In this document: one piece after another, positions 17,052-27,249 of the stretch
Layout: each line of letters begins with the position of its first letter
Numbering within the stretch: position 1 is the first letter of the stretch
Assembly (NCBI RefSeq): GCF_016908775.1
Contig: NZ_JAFBEP010000015.1
Coordinates: 1-64,000, forward strand
Reading direction: 5' to 3'
Source of the DNA: Defluviitalea raffinosedens
GTDB taxonomy: Bacteria > Bacillota > Clostridia > Lachnospirales > Defluviitaleaceae
Length of the DNA stretch: 64,000 bases
Translations under genes and position numbers: made by a program
Notes under the pieces: generated by a model
Database searches by the model: none
The model's input: only the letters and a program-made list of their open reading frames with translations
Told to the model about the DNA's origin: nothing

Positions 17052-20000
17052 TTGAAATCACTAGGATTATGTATCGGTTCTTCAAGTGTTGGTTATGTCT
17101 TACTGGAAAAAGACGGAGACTGTATTAATATTTTAGAACAGAATTTAATACCTCATGAAGGAAATCCCCGCCATATCATTAAGCAAATTATGCGTTCAGA
17201 TACATTAAGATCTTCTGATCAAATCGCTGTTACAGGAAGAAAATTTAGAAATTTGCTGGATGCATCGTCTATTTCAGAACCTGAAGCGATTGAATATGCT
17301 TATAGATATATTTCAAACCAAAACCTGGATTTAAAAGATTCTAATGTGGTCATCAGTGCCGGAGGAGAAACATTTTTAGCTTACGAATTAGACAGGAATG
17401 GAAAAATAATTAATGTACATACAGGGAATAAATGTGCTTCGGGTACGGGAGAATTTTTTTTGCAGCAGCTCAAGAGAATGAATATTGATGTAGAGGATAC
17501 CGTATCACGAGCAAATTTAAATGCCCCTTACAAAGTTGCAGGGAGATGTTCTGTATTCTGTAAAAGTGATTGTACCCATGCATTAAACAAGGGAATTGAA
17601 AAGTCAAAAGTAGTTGCCGGATTGTCTAAAATGATGGCGGACAAGATTATTGAGCTGCTTAAAAAAACTTCATATAACAAGGTTTTACTAATTGGAGGAA
17701 CGTCTCAGAATATTACGATGCTTCATTATTTAAAAGAGAAAATACCTCTTTTGATTGTACCGGACTATGCCAGAACCTTTGAAGCACTTGGAGCTGCCTT
17801 ATGGGGATTGGAACATGATACCAAACGTTTAAACATGGATCAAGATTGGTTTTGCCGTCATCAAAGCTCCTTTTCATTTCTTCCTCAGTTAAAAAAGTAT
17901 GAAGATAAAGTTATTTTTAAGAATATGAGCATTGAAGAAGCAAAACCAAATGATCGCTGCATTGTAGGCTTGGATGTAGGCTCCACCACTACTAAGGCTG
18001 TTGTCATGCGTGAAGAAGACAATGTCATACTTGCATCTTGTTATCTTCGTACCAATGGTGATCCAGTCAAAGCCGCAAGACAGTGCTATGAAAATCTTAA
18101 GAAGCAAATACCTTGCAATATTGAAATTATAGGTTTGGGCGTAACTGGTTCTGGTAGACAGATTGCTGCGCTTCATGCACTTACCCCCGCAGTAGTTAAT
18201 GAAATTATTGCCCATGCCAATGGAGCCGTCTATTTTGACCCAGAAGTTGATACTATTTTTGAAATAGGAGGACAGGATGCAAAATATACTTATATTACCA
18301 ATGGTGTTCCCTCCGACTATGCAATGAATGAAGCTTGTTCGGCCGGAACAGGATCATTTCTGGAAGAAGCTGCGAGGGAGTCCTTATACATCGATACAAC
18401 TGAAATTGAAGAAATTGCACTCAAAAGTGAAAATCCACCTAATTTTAGCGATCAGTGTGCGGCATTTATTAGCAGCGATATCAAAAGTGCAATACAAGAA
18501 GGAATTGATGTAAAAGATATCGCAGCAGGGCTAGTATACTCTGTATGTATGAACTATATCAATCGTGTAAAAGGAAATAGAGCAGTTGGAAATAAAATCT
18601 TCATGCAGGGTGGAGTATGCTACAATAAAGCTGTTCCTATAGCAATGGCGGCATTAACAGGAAAAACGATTATCGTTCCTCCACATCCTGGATTAATAGG
18701 GGCTTTTGGTGTTGCATTGAATGTAAAAGAAAAATTGCGTTTAAATCTTATAGAGCCTATGCATTTTGATTTAGACGAATTATCAAAGCGGGAAGTTGTG
18801 TATAAGGAACCCTTTGTGTGTGCCGGCGGGAAAGAAAAGTGTGACAGGAAATGTCATATTCAGAGAATTCAAATTCAAAATAAGGTCTATCCTTTTGGCG
18901 GTGCCTGCAACAAATATTACAATATAAGTTATGAGCAAAATGATCAGGATGTCAGTCAGATGGATTTGGTTCATTTAAGGGAAAAATTGATCTTCGAGAA
19001 ATATAGTGTGCAAAGAGGTATCAGGATTGCATCGTATCAAAATAAGACTGTAGGAATTCCCAGGTCTCTCTTATGCAATACCTTTTTTCCTCTTTATTAT
19101 CAATTTTTTTATGGACTTGGATTTGATGTGATATGCAGCGATGCAATGGATCAAGAAAGCATAGAGAGAAAAGGTGCTGCTTTTTGCTATCCAGTTGAAG
19201 TATCTCATGGATCAATGGGCAATTTGATCAAGAAGAATCCGGATATTTACTTTTTACCCCATGTAAAATCTGTGGAAGTTAAAAACGGAATGCCTGCCAG
19301 CGTTACTTGCCCTCTCGTTCAGGGAGAACCTTATTATATAAAATCTACTTTTAATGAATTAAGGAATAAAATTGTTTTAAGTCCAGTCTTAGACTTTGCC
19401 AAAGGTTATGAATATATAAAAAACACATTTGTAAAAATGTGTAAACAGCTTAATATAGATCCAAACAGTGCTAGAGCAGCATTTGAACTTGGAATACAGG
19501 CCCAAAAAGATTTCTATCATGAATGTAAAGAATTAGGGAAGCGTTTTTTAAAGCAAATTGAAGAAGATAGTAATTGTGTGGGATTTGTGCTGTTTGGACG
19601 TCCTTATAATGCCTTTACGCAATGGACGAATATGGGTATACCTCATAAATTCGCTACAAGAAATTATTCTATTATCCCATATGATTTTCTTCCTATTGAT
19701 GAAGAAGAAAGTGAAGAAAATATGTATTGGGCAATGGGCCAACTGATCTTAAAAGGAGCACGGAAAGTGCAAAAGCATCCTCAATTATTCGGCGTATATA
19801 TTACCAATTTTAGTTGTGGACCGGATTCTTTTTTAACCGGCTATTTCAGAAATATTATGGGGAAAAAACCTTCCCTTACATTGGAACTGGACAGTCATAC
19901 AGCAGACGCCGGAATTGATACACGTATAGAGGCTTTTATTGATGTAGTAAAAAGTTATAAGCAACTGGAAAAGCAAAATTCAGAAGAACTTAAGAAAGAA

Positions 20001-21362
20001 TTCAGACCTGCTTCTTTAGAAAAAAGAAGTGGAACTGTATGGGTTATTGATTCTAATGGAGACCAACACCCATTGAAGGATGAGAAGGTGCATATTATTA
20101 TCCCTTCTATGGGAGGTATTGGATCGGAACTTTTAGCTGCAACTTTCAGGCATGTAGGAATACGAGCTTCAGCTCTTCCAGAACCCGGAGAAGAAGAGTT
20201 AAAGATAGGAAGGAGTTATTCTTCCTGCAAGGAATGCCTGCCTTTGCAGTTGACTATTGGAAGTTTAATGCGATATTTAAATGAAAGAAAATTCAAAGAC
20301 GAAGTTTTGGTATATTTTATGCCTAAGACATCTGGTCCTTGTCGATTTGGACAATATAGCGTCTTAATCAAAAAGCTGATTTTAAAATTACAACTGGAAA
20401 ATGTAGCCGTTATTTCCTTAACATCTGAAAACGGCTATGCTGGTTTTGGAATAGACTCCTTGCTTCGGGCATGGCACTCAGTAATCATATCAGATGTATT
20501 AGAAGAAATAAGAAGTGCAGTTCTGGTATTGGCAAAAGATCAGAAAAAAGGTATGGAAGTCTTTGAAGAAGTATGCAACATGTTGATTAGTAGTGTAGAA
20601 AAGGATTCTTGGAGAGAATTAAAAAATACTTTGGAAATTTGTGCAGAAAAATTAAAATCCATCGAGATCAAAATGCCAATAGAACAGGCAGCAAAGATTG
20701 CTTTGGTTGGGGAGATCTATGTCAGACAGGATAATTTCTCGAGAAAGAATCTTGTAGAGAATTTGGCAAAGAAAAATATTATTGTTAAAACAGCCCCCAT
20801 AGCAGAATGGATGTATTATTGCGACTATATTCAAAAGTATCGATATAATCTCAATTCCACTGTAAAGGACAGGATTTCTGTATATATTCAAGGTTTTTTC
20901 AAAAATCAGTATGAAAAAATTATAAAACAAATTTTTGCTAAATCAGGGTTCTATGAGTATAGAATGGTTAATGTTGAAAAAATCATATCCAATGTAAAAG
21001 ATTTAATTTCTCCCAGATTAACCGGTGAAGCCATTTTAACGATAGGATCGGCAATTACAGAAATAGTGGACGAAGTGTCCGGAGTGATTTCAATAGGTCC
21101 TTTTGGATGTATGCCCAGTAGAATTGCAGAAGCGATTATTAGTGAGAAAATCAACGAACACAAATTAGTTATAGCATCAGATCGCAACTTGATAGAAAAA
21201 GTTATGGAGAAGTATCCGGCTCTTCCGTTTTTATCCATAGAAACTGACGGCAGTGTTTTCCCACAAATCATTGAAGCTAGGCTTGAGACCTTTTGCCTGC
21301 AAGTTGAACGATTGCACAGTACTGTATTAAAAATTCGCAAAGAAGTTCATGAAGTGGTTTAA
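17052..21362 (+). CDS. Two-domain acyl-CoA dehydratase activase-related protein (BcrAD/BadFG plus DUF2229)
   Basis: A 1436-residue protein of the family annotated as 2-hydroxyglutaryl-CoA dehydratase activator. Two ASKHA ATPase domains lie in tandem (about 1-265 and 300-560); the second starts IVGLDVGSTTTKAVV, the first LCIGSSSVGYVLLE. Each has the activase signature with Cys (NKCASGTGEFF; NEACSAGTGSF), where activases bind a 4Fe-4S cluster at the dimer interface. A Cys cluster (CAGGKEKCDRKC) precedes the DUF2229 region (about 655-1000) and a C-terminal part resembling dehydratase subunits (SMGGIGSELLAATFRH, CLPLQLTIGSL). The start is TTG at 17052 after GGAGGGAAAAC. No dehydratase or CoA-transferase genes are adjacent, so the partner and substrate are unknown. 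Confidence 0.88.
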   Translation: MKSLGLCIGSSSVGYVLLEKDGDCINILEQNLIPHEGNPRHIIKQIMRSDTLRSSDQIAVTGRKFRNLLDASSISEPEAIEYAYRYISNQNLDLKDSNVVISAGGETFLAYELDRNGKIINVHTGNKCASGTGEFFLQQLKRMNIDVEDTVSRANLNAPYKVAGRCSVFCKSDCTHALNKGIEKSKVVAGLSKMMADKIIELLKKTSYNKVLLIGGTSQNITMLHYLKEKIPLLIVPDYARTFEALGAALWGLEHDTKRLNMDQDWFCRHQSSFSFLPQLKKYEDKVIFKNMSIEEAKPNDRCIVGLDVGSTTTKAVVMREEDNVILASCYLRTNGDPVKAARQCYENLKKQIPCNIEIIGLGVTGSGRQIAALHALTPAVVNEIIAHANGAVYFDPEVDTIFEIGGQDAKYTYITNGVPSDYAMNEACSAGTGSFLEEAARESLYIDTTEIEEIALKSENPPNFSDQCAAFISSDIKSAIQEGIDVKDIAAGLVYSVCMNYINRVKGNRAVGNKIFMQGGVCYNKAVPIAMAALTGKTIIVPPHPGLIGAFGVALNVKEKLRLNLIEPMHFDLDELSKREVVYKEPFVCAGGKEKCDRKCHIQRIQIQNKVYPFGGACNKYYNISYEQNDQDVSQMDLVHLREKLIFEKYSVQRGIRIASYQNKTVGIPRSLLCNTFFPLYYQFFYGLGFDVICSDAMDQESIERKGAAFCYPVEVSHGSMGNLIKKNPDIYFLPHVKSVEVKNGMPASVTCPLVQGEPYYIKSTFNELRNKIVLSPVLDFAKGYEYIKNTFVKMCKQLNIDPNSARAAFELGIQAQKDFYHECKELGKRFLKQIEEDSNCVGFVLFGRPYNAFTQWTNMGIPHKFATRNYSIIPYDFLPIDEEESEENMYWAMGQLILKGARKVQKHPQLFGVYITNFSCGPDSFLTGYFRNIMGKKPSLTLELDSHTADAGIDTRIEAFIDVVKSYKQLEKQNSEELKKEFRPASLEKRSGTVWVIDSNGDQHPLKDEKVHIIIPSMGGIGSELLAATFRHVGIRASALPEPGEEELKIGRSYSSCKECLPLQLTIGSLMRYLNERKFKDEVLVYFMPKTSGPCRFGQYSVLIKKLILKLQLENVAVISLTSENGYAGFGIDSLLRAWHSVIISDVLEEIRSAVLVLAKDQKKGMEVFEEVCNMLISSVEKDSWRELKNTLEICAEKLKSIEIKMPIEQAAKIALVGEIYVRQDNFSRKNLVENLAKKNIIVKTAPIAEWMYYCDYIQKYRYNLNSTVKDRISVYIQGFFKNQYEKIIKQIFAKSGFYEYRMVNVEKIISNVKDLISPRLTGEAILTIGSAITEIVDEVSGVISIGPFGCMPSRIAEAIISEKINEHKLVIASDRNLIEKVMEKYPALPFLSIETDGSVFPQIIEARLETFCLQVERLHSTVLKIRKEVHEVV

Positions 21363-21368
21363 TTTAAG

Positions 21369-21414
21369 TCGCCTTTATTATCGTATTTGTGATAATAAAG
21401 GCGATTACTTTTTA
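21369..21414 (+). terminator. Intrinsic terminator after the activase gene
   Basis: Perfect 14-bp stem TCGCCTTTATTATC/GATAATAAAGGCGA, eight-base loop, then TTACTTTTTATT. Confidence 0.85.
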
Positions 21415-21484
21415 TTAAAATTTAAGATGAATGATGGAGTTATTAATGGAGAAAATAGTGAATAGCATCAATAATTTCTTTTGA

Positions 21485-21514
21485 TTGCGACAATAGTCGA
21501 TTGTATGATACAAT
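21485..21514 (+). promoter_or_regulatory. Promoter of typA with overlapping palindrome
   Basis: TTGCGA (21485-21490), 18-base spacer, TACAAT (21509-21514). A perfect inverted repeat TTGTAT-G-ATACAA (21501-21513) overlaps the -10, so a repressor could bind here. Confidence 0.55.
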
Positions 21515-21564
21515 ATCCTTTAGTCATAACATAATTTAGCTAAATAAGAAAGTGGGAAAGAAAA

Positions 21565-23394
21565 GTGAGTCAGCAAAGAAATGATATAAGAAATATAGCG
21601 ATTATTGCACACGTAGATCATGGTAAAACCACATTGGTGGATGAACTTTTAAAACAAAGTGGTATATTTCGGGCTAACCAGGAAGTAAAAGATAGAGTTA
21701 TGGATTCCAATGACTTGGAAAGAGAAAGAGGTATTACAATTTTATCTAAAAATACAGCAGTTTATTATAAGGATGTTAAGATCAATATTGTTGATACACC
21801 TGGACATGCAGATTTTGGAGGAGAAGTAGAACGAGTTCTTAAAATGGTCAACGGCGTTATTCTTGTTGTGGATGCATTTGAAGGACCAATGCCGCAAACT
21901 AAATTCGTTTTAAAGAAAGCATTAGATCTTGAATTACCTGTCATTGTATGTATTAATAAAATTGACAGACCAGAAGCAAGACCTGAAGAAGTGATTGATG
22001 AAGTATTAGAGTTATTTATTGAATTAGAGGCAGATGAAAGTCAGCTGGATTGTCCTTTTGTATTTGCGTCAGCTAAAAATGGTACGGCTTCTTTAGACAG
22101 CTCTGTTCAGGGGGAAAATATGCAGGCCCTTTTTGAAACAATTGTAGAATATATACCTGCACCGGTTGGCAGCCCTGATGATCCTTTGCAACTACTTATA
22201 TCCACAATTGATTATAATGAGTATGTTGGCCGAATAGGTATTGGTAAAGTTGAAAGAGGAACGATTAAAGTCAATCAAGAGGTCGTTATAGTTAATGCAT
22301 TGGATGAAAGTAAAAATCAAAAGGTAAAAATCACAAAGATTTATCAGTTTGAGGGATTACAAAGAGTTCCTGTTGAAAGTGCTTCAGTAGGTGATATTGT
22401 TGCTGTTTCAGGCATAGAAGGTATTCATATTGGAGACACGGTTTGTGACGTACAATATCCAGAACCTGTTCCTTTTGTTAAAATATCCGAGCCGACTTTA
22501 GCTATGACTTTTTCAGTTAATGATAGTCCTTTTGCAGGGCAGGAAGGTAAATTTGTTACTTCCAGAAATTTAAGAGATCGATTATTTAAAGAGCTTCAAA
22601 CGGATGTAAGTTTAAGAGTAGAAGAAACGGATTCCACAGATTCTTTTAAAGTATCCGGAAGAGGAGAATTACATTTATCTATTTTGATTGAAACCATGAG
22701 AAGAGAAGGCTACGAGTTTCAGGTGTCCAAGCCTGAAGTTTTATACAAAGATGTGGATGGAAAACGTTATGAGCCCATGGAAAAAGCAACAATTGATGTT
22801 CCGGAAGAATTTGTTGGAGCAGTTATGGAAAAGTTGGGAAGAAGAAAAGGAGAACTGATTAACATGACATCCTCAAAGGGTGGTTATACCCGTTTGGAAT
22901 TTTCTATTCCTTCAAGAGGATTGATTGGTTATCGTTCTGAATTCCTTACAGATACGAAGGGTAATGGTATTTTAAATACAATTTTTGATGGATATGCACC
23001 GTATAAAGGGGACATAGAAAGAAGAACGCAAGGGTCTCTTATAGCCTTTGAATCAGGAGAAGCTGTGACTTATGGGCTTTATAATGCACAGGAAAGAGGC
23101 GTTTTGTTTATTCAACCGGGGACAAAAGTATATGAAGGTATGGTTGTAGGGCAAAACCCAAAAGGTGAAGACATTGAAGTGAATGTTTGCAAGAAAAAAC
23201 ATGTAACGAATATGCGCTCATCTACTGCTGACGAAGCCTTAAGATTATCTCCGCCCAAAATTATGAGTTTAGAAGAATGTCTTGAATTCATTGAAGATGA
23301 TGAGCTTTTGGAAGTAACACCTTTAAGTTTGAGAATTAGAAAAAGAATTTTAAATAGTGGAGAACGACAAAGAGCAAAAAGAAGGAAACAGTAA
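21565..23394 (+). CDS. typA: Translational GTPase TypA/BipA
   Basis: Ribosome-associated GTPase of the EF-G/EF-Tu class that supports ribosome assembly and stress or low-temperature growth. The 609-residue protein is full length. G motifs are clear: [15 protein letters not shown] (G1), RGITI (G2), [14 protein letters not shown] (G3), NKIDRPEA (G4), SAKNG (G5). Beta-barrel and EF-G-like domains follow, and the BipA-specific C-terminal domain carries [13 protein letters not shown] and [15 protein letters not shown] start at 21565 is preceded by GGGAAAG. Only 26 bases separate it from the SpoVB-like gene, so they may be co-transcribed. Confidence 0.97.
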   Translation: MSQQRNDIRNIAIIAHVDHGKTTLVDELLKQSGIFRANQEVKDRVMDSNDLERERGITILSKNTAVYYKDVKINIVDTPGHADFGGEVERVLKMVNGVILVVDAFEGPMPQTKFVLKKALDLELPVIVCINKIDRPEARPEEVIDEVLELFIELEADESQLDCPFVFASAKNGTASLDSSVQGENMQALFETIVEYIPAPVGSPDDPLQLLISTIDYNEYVGRIGIGKVERGTIKVNQEVVIVNALDESKNQKVKITKIYQFEGLQRVPVESASVGDIVAVSGIEGIHIGDTVCDVQYPEPVPFVKISEPTLAMTFSVNDSPFAGQEGKFVTSRNLRDRLFKELQTDVSLRVEETDSTDSFKVSGRGELHLSILIETMRREGYEFQVSKPEVLYKDVDGKRYEPMEKATIDVPEEFVGAVMEKLGRRKGELINMTSSKGGYTRLEFSIPSRGLIGYRSEFLTDTKGNGILNTIFDGYAPYKGDIERRTQGSLIAFESGEAVTYGLYNAQERGVLFIQPGTKVYEGMVVGQNPKGEDIEVNVCKKKHVTNMRSSTADEALRLSPPKIMSLEECLEFIEDDELLEVTPLSLRIRKRILNSGERQRAKRRKQ

Positions 23395-23420
23395 ATAGTG
23401 AATATGTTGAGGTGTAGCAT

Positions 23421-25034
23421 ATGAAGAAAAAGAATGCCGGGGGGGCATTGGTTAAACAGGCCGCTATTTTGGCTGCTGCCAGTTTAATTGTACGAGTGAT
23501 TGGACTCATTTATCGCTGGCCATTGACAAATATGATTGGTGACGATGGCAACGGTCTCTATGGCATAGCCTTTAATATCTATCTTTTATTTTTTATCATT
23601 TCGTCTTCTGGATTGCCTGCTTCAATTTCTAAAATGGTATCAGAAAGAATAGCATTAAAACAGTATAAAAATGCCCATAAAGTATTTAAAGTATCTTTAT
23701 TACTGGCGTCCGTATCAGGTTTGATATGTTCTTTAATTCTATGGTTCGGAGCAAAGCCTATTGCAAAATTCATGGACAATACACGAATCGTGTATAGTAT
23801 GATGGCTTTGGCACCAACATTATTAATTGTTGCACTTATGAGTGCTTTTAGAGGGTACTATCAGGGTATGAATACGATGGTGCCAACGGCAATTTCTCAG
23901 ATTATAGAACAGGTGTTTAATGCAGTATTTAGTATTATCTTGGCAGGTTTTTTACTGAAATATGGTGTCGAATATGGTGCGGCCGGAGGTACGATGGGGA
24001 CAGGAATCGGGGCACTGATGGGCTTGCTATTTCTTGTCTTTGTTTATATATTGGCACGTCCCAGGATCATGAAAAGAGTGAATAGGCAAAACGATGATGA
24101 AGTGAATGAGTCGTCTGTGAGTATATTAAAAACGCTTCTTTTGACGTCTGTTCCAATCATTATCGGAAGCACTATTTTTAGTTTCACCAATTTAGTTGAT
24201 GTAAAAATGGTAATGTCGATTCTACAGTCCATTGGTATGACAGAACTAGAGGCCAATGAACTTTACGGGCAGTTATCAGGAAAATATGTTACTTTGACCA
24301 ATCTCCCTATCTCTATTTCAACTGCATTGGCTACTGCCATTGTTCCCAGTATAGCAGCATCCGTAGCTTTAAAAGAAAAAAAGGTAGTCATGAATAAAGT
24401 TAATCTTGCAATGAGAGTGGCAATGATGCTGGCGGCACCTTCAGCTGTTGGTCTGTTTGTTTTGGGTGATCCCATACTAAAAATGTTATTTCCTAAATAT
24501 CCTGCAGGGGGAGATCTTCTTAGATTAGGTGCCCTGGCAGTTATTTTTCAATCGTTAGTTCAAGTGGCAACAGCCATTTTGCAGGGTATTGGCAAGCCAA
24601 ATATACCAGCAATGAATGCTGGTGTAGGGGTTATAATAAAGATCCTGCTTAACTTTTTCTTAATTTCAATACCATCAGTAAATATTAAAGGCGCAATCAT
24701 TAGCACTATTGTTTGCTATATGGTCATTGCATATTTAGATATGAAAGAAGCAATTCGCCGAACAAAAGTCAACCTTGAAATAATTAATACTTTTATAAAA
24801 CCTCTTGGTGCCGGAATAGGAATGGGGGTATTCTCTTTTGTGTTTTATGAGCTTATTTTATGGGGAACTGCTAATAATACAGTGTCGACTCTAGGTTCTA
24901 TATTATTATCCATTATTGTATATCTTGGTATACTATTTGCCATAGGAGGCATAGGCAAAGAAGAGGTTCTTCTTTTGCCTAAAGGAGAAATTATAGCATC
25001 AAAATTGATTGAGATAGGCATTATCAGAGAATGA
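23421..25034 (+). CDS. spoVB: SpoVB/MurJ-like polysaccharide flippase (MOP superfamily)
   Basis: Multispanning protein of the MVF/PST branch of the MOP exporter superfamily, which moves lipid-linked cell-wall or polysaccharide precursors. The 537-residue protein has about 14 helices and starts with the SpoVB-like GGALVKQAAILAAASLIVRV and IGLIYRWPLTNMIGDDGNGL. RGYYQGMNTMVPTAISQIIEQ is a strong SpoVB/YtgP family match. In Bacillus SpoVB is needed for spore cortex synthesis. ATG at 23421 follows GAGGTG. The downstream BofC-like gene supports a sporulation role, though a vegetative MurJ-type function is possible. Confidence 0.9.
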   Translation: MKKKNAGGALVKQAAILAAASLIVRVIGLIYRWPLTNMIGDDGNGLYGIAFNIYLLFFIISSSGLPASISKMVSERIALKQYKNAHKVFKVSLLLASVSGLICSLILWFGAKPIAKFMDNTRIVYSMMALAPTLLIVALMSAFRGYYQGMNTMVPTAISQIIEQVFNAVFSIILAGFLLKYGVEYGAAGGTMGTGIGALMGLLFLVFVYILARPRIMKRVNRQNDDEVNESSVSILKTLLLTSVPIIIGSTIFSFTNLVDVKMVMSILQSIGMTELEANELYGQLSGKYVTLTNLPISISTALATAIVPSIAASVALKEKKVVMNKVNLAMRVAMMLAAPSAVGLFVLGDPILKMLFPKYPAGGDLLRLGALAVIFQSLVQVATAILQGIGKPNIPAMNAGVGVIIKILLNFFLISIPSVNIKGAIISTIVCYMVIAYLDMKEAIRRTKVNLEIINTFIKPLGAGIGMGVFSFVFYELILWGTANNTVSTLGSILLSIIVYLGILFAIGGIGKEEVLLLPKGEIIASKLIEIGIIRE

Positions 25035-25114
25035 TCAAACCAATTCGCAATGATTTGTATAATTCCGTAAAAAATGGAAATAATATTACAAAATCATTGT
25101 TTGGAGTTGGTTGT

Positions 25115-25744
25115 ATGTTTATTCGAAAGAGAATATGGTTTTTATCTGTTTTAATATTTATAATAAGTGTAGCAGGTTTTTATATGCTTTATATGAGTTT
25201 ACTGCCATCAGCAGATTTAAAAAAAGTTGATCCAAAAGACATAGTTGGAGAATATGTAAGTAACAATATTAATAATGTTATCAGCGATATAGATCAGAAT
25301 ATGGGACAAACAATTGAAGGAGTTCCAACCTCTCAGGCAAATGTTCCAAGAATCACCCAATCAACCCAAATGGTGTATCAGTATTATTATGAAGAAGATG
25401 GAAAAACTGTAGAAGAAATCATAGAACCACCTTATTTTTTAATTGATTTAACAAGAGATGAACTTCAAGAAAAATATTCTGACTGGCAAATCAGCTATTT
25501 TTCCAGTCAAAAAGTGATTATGAAAAAGAATATATCTTCCAAAAGTCCATATCATTTTGTTGTAGGAGAATACAACGGATACATAACTATTTTTTATAAT
25601 AATGACGGAGAACTAGAAATAAAAGAGATTACAGAAACACCTATTTCCTCTCTTCCTATAGAAGAGCAAAATAAATTAAAAGCAGGTATTAAAGTTTATG
25701 GAGAAGAAGCTTTAATACGGATATTGGAAGATTACACCAGCTAG
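25115..25744 (+). CDS. Membrane-anchored protein with BofC-like C-terminal domain
   Basis: A 209-residue protein with an N-terminal transmembrane helix (about residues 7-28) and a large extracytoplasmic part. The C-terminal half (YFLIDLTRDELQEKYSDW, VVGEYNGYITIFYN, LPIEEQNKLKAGIKVYGEE) resembles the BofC C-terminal domain. Bacillus BofC is a forespore-secreted regulator of the SpoIVB signalling protease; whether this protein does the same is inference. The frame opens at ATG 25031, overlapping the spoVB stop by four bases, but ATG 25115 has GGAG eight bases upstream and places the helix at the N-terminus. A terminator overlaps its stop. Confidence 0.7.
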   Translation: MFIRKRIWFLSVLIFIISVAGFYMLYMSLLPSADLKKVDPKDIVGEYVSNNINNVISDIDQNMGQTIEGVPTSQANVPRITQSTQMVYQYYYEEDGKTVEEIIEPPYFLIDLTRDELQEKYSDWQISYFSSQKVIMKKNISSKSPYHFVVGEYNGYITIFYNNDGELEIKEITETPISSLPIEEQNKLKAGIKVYGEEALIRILEDYTS

Positions 25745-25777
25745 CATGAGGCAAAGGATCTCATGCTTTTTATTTTT
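25743..25777 (+). terminator. Intrinsic terminator after the BofC-like gene
   Basis: Perfect 8-bp stem AGCATGAG/CTCATGCT with a nine-base loop and a TTTTTATTTTTT tract. Confidence 0.88.
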
Positions 25778-25830
25778 TATACATATTTAATCCTTTTGAA
25801 TTTTATCTGTAATTTAGGATACACACTTTT

Positions 25831-25900
25831 GAGTGTTGAACTTTGTTGGTTTTGCAGACCCTACATAGCGGGAGAGGTGTGCCTGCGAAACACTTTCTCG
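25831..25900 (-). repeat. Dispersed intergenic element, copy C
   Basis: On the minus strand the element starts at 25900 with CGAGAAAGTGTTTCG (14 of 15 bases as copy A). At the same 53-base offset it has AACAAAGTTCAACACTC (25847-25831), 11 of 17 bases as copy A with mostly transitions. The middle contains a CCC/GGG stem inside a GCAG/CTGC stem. It lies between the BofC-like terminator and the oxidoreductase at 25983. Confidence 0.55.
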
Positions 25901-25982
25901 TTGATGAAATTTTCTGCTTCTTGATAAAGTAAGGGATATATTTTAAAATTAAGAATGATTATAATATGAAGGAGTCTCTTAT

Positions 25983-27224
25983 ATGAAAAAACCACATAAG
26001 GTATTGGTTATTGGCGGAGGTGCGGCGGGTCTTGTGGCTGCAGTTGCAGCGGGCAGAAACGGTGCCGAAGTCATAGTTTTAGAAAGAATGGACAGAGTAG
26101 GCAAAAAGATTTTGGCGACTGGAAATGGGAGATGCAATCTGACAAATATTAATATAGATCTGAAAAGGTATCACAGCTCGTATCCCAAATTTGTTAAAGG
26201 TGTTTTAAACCAATTTAATCTTCATCAGACCCTTGACTTTTTTGAACAGATGGGGATTGCCTATAAAATAGAAGATGCCGGAAAAGTATTTCCTATGTCC
26301 GAACAAGCATCCAGTGTACTTGACGTTCTTCGTTACGAATTACAACTTCTTAAAGTGCAAGAAGAATGTAATGCAGAAGTCATCAAAATTCAAAGAAAAA
26401 ATAATCAATTCGTTTTATCATTGAAAGATGGAAGAAAGATCACAGGAGATAAAGTGATTCTTGCCACGGGAGGCAAATCGTCTCCTAATTTGGGCTCAAA
26501 CGGAAGCGGATATGAACTGGTTATTCCCTTTGGACATAAATTAATTAGTCCCTTTCCGGCATTGGTACAGCTGGTATTGGATGCCTGGTTTTTAAAAAGA
26601 CTTAAAGGAGTTAAATTCGATGGCAAGGTATCTGCTGTTGCAGATAATAATGTTTTGCAAACAGAGTTTGGAGAAGTACTTTTTACTGAGTATGGGATTT
26701 CCGGTCCTCCTATTTTACAACTTAGCAGAAAAGCTGGAGAAATACTTCATCAAAAAAAATCAAGACCTTACATTTTTATAGATGTATTTCCAGATTTATC
26801 AGAAGATCAAATCGAAAACATGATTTTAAGCAGATTCTCCTATCATCCGGAAAAGTCAATTGAATTTAGTTTTGTAGGAATGATGAATAAACGCTTAATT
26901 CCTGTCATTTTAAAAGAAGCAGGAATTGAGGATTTGAATAAATCTTGTGCTCAGATTAATGCTAAAGAAAGAAAAAATATCGTTAACATCTTGAAAAACT
27001 GGCAAATTCCTATTAAGGGAACACAATCCTGGATGCAATCTCAGGTAACGGCTGGAGGGATTGATGTTAGAGATATTGATCCGAATACAATGGAATCCAA
27101 ATTAATACCTGGACTTTATTTTGCAGGTGAAATTATGGATGTAGACGGAGATTGTGGAGGTTTTAACCTGCAGTGGGCATGGTCTTCAGGATATATTGCG
27201 GGAGAAGTCGCAGCTAAAGCATGA
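25983..27224 (+). CDS. FAD-dependent oxidoreductase, HI0933/YhiN (BaiN-like) family
   Basis: Soluble flavoprotein of 413 residues. The FAD-binding GGGAAGLVAAVAAGRNG motif is at the N-terminus, followed by GKKILATGNGRCNLTN, ATGGKSSPNLGSNGSG and the C-terminal GLYFAGEIMDVDGDCGGFNL, all characteristic of this family. Physiological substrates are not known for most members; the bile-acid enzyme BaiN belongs here but nothing else in the window suggests bile-acid metabolism. ATG at 25983 has GAAGGAG. The next flavoprotein gene starts 26 bases after the stop, so the two are co-transcribed. Confidence 0.92.
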   Translation: MKKPHKVLVIGGGAAGLVAAVAAGRNGAEVIVLERMDRVGKKILATGNGRCNLTNINIDLKRYHSSYPKFVKGVLNQFNLHQTLDFFEQMGIAYKIEDAGKVFPMSEQASSVLDVLRYELQLLKVQEECNAEVIKIQRKNNQFVLSLKDGRKITGDKVILATGGKSSPNLGSNGSGYELVIPFGHKLISPFPALVQLVLDAWFLKRLKGVKFDGKVSAVADNNVLQTEFGEVLFTEYGISGPPILQLSRKAGEILHQKKSRPYIFIDVFPDLSEDQIENMILSRFSYHPEKSIEFSFVGMMNKRLIPVILKEAGIEDLNKSCAQINAKERKNIVNILKNWQIPIKGTQSWMQSQVTAGGIDVRDIDPNTMESKLIPGLYFAGEIMDVDGDCGGFNLQWAWSSGYIAGEVAAKA

Positions 27225-27249
27225 TAGATTAACAGGAAAGGAAAATACT

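Noticed and set aside
21369-21414. Riboswitch or attenuator upstream of typA
   Set aside because: The strong hairpin lies before the typA promoter and is simply the terminator of the activase gene.
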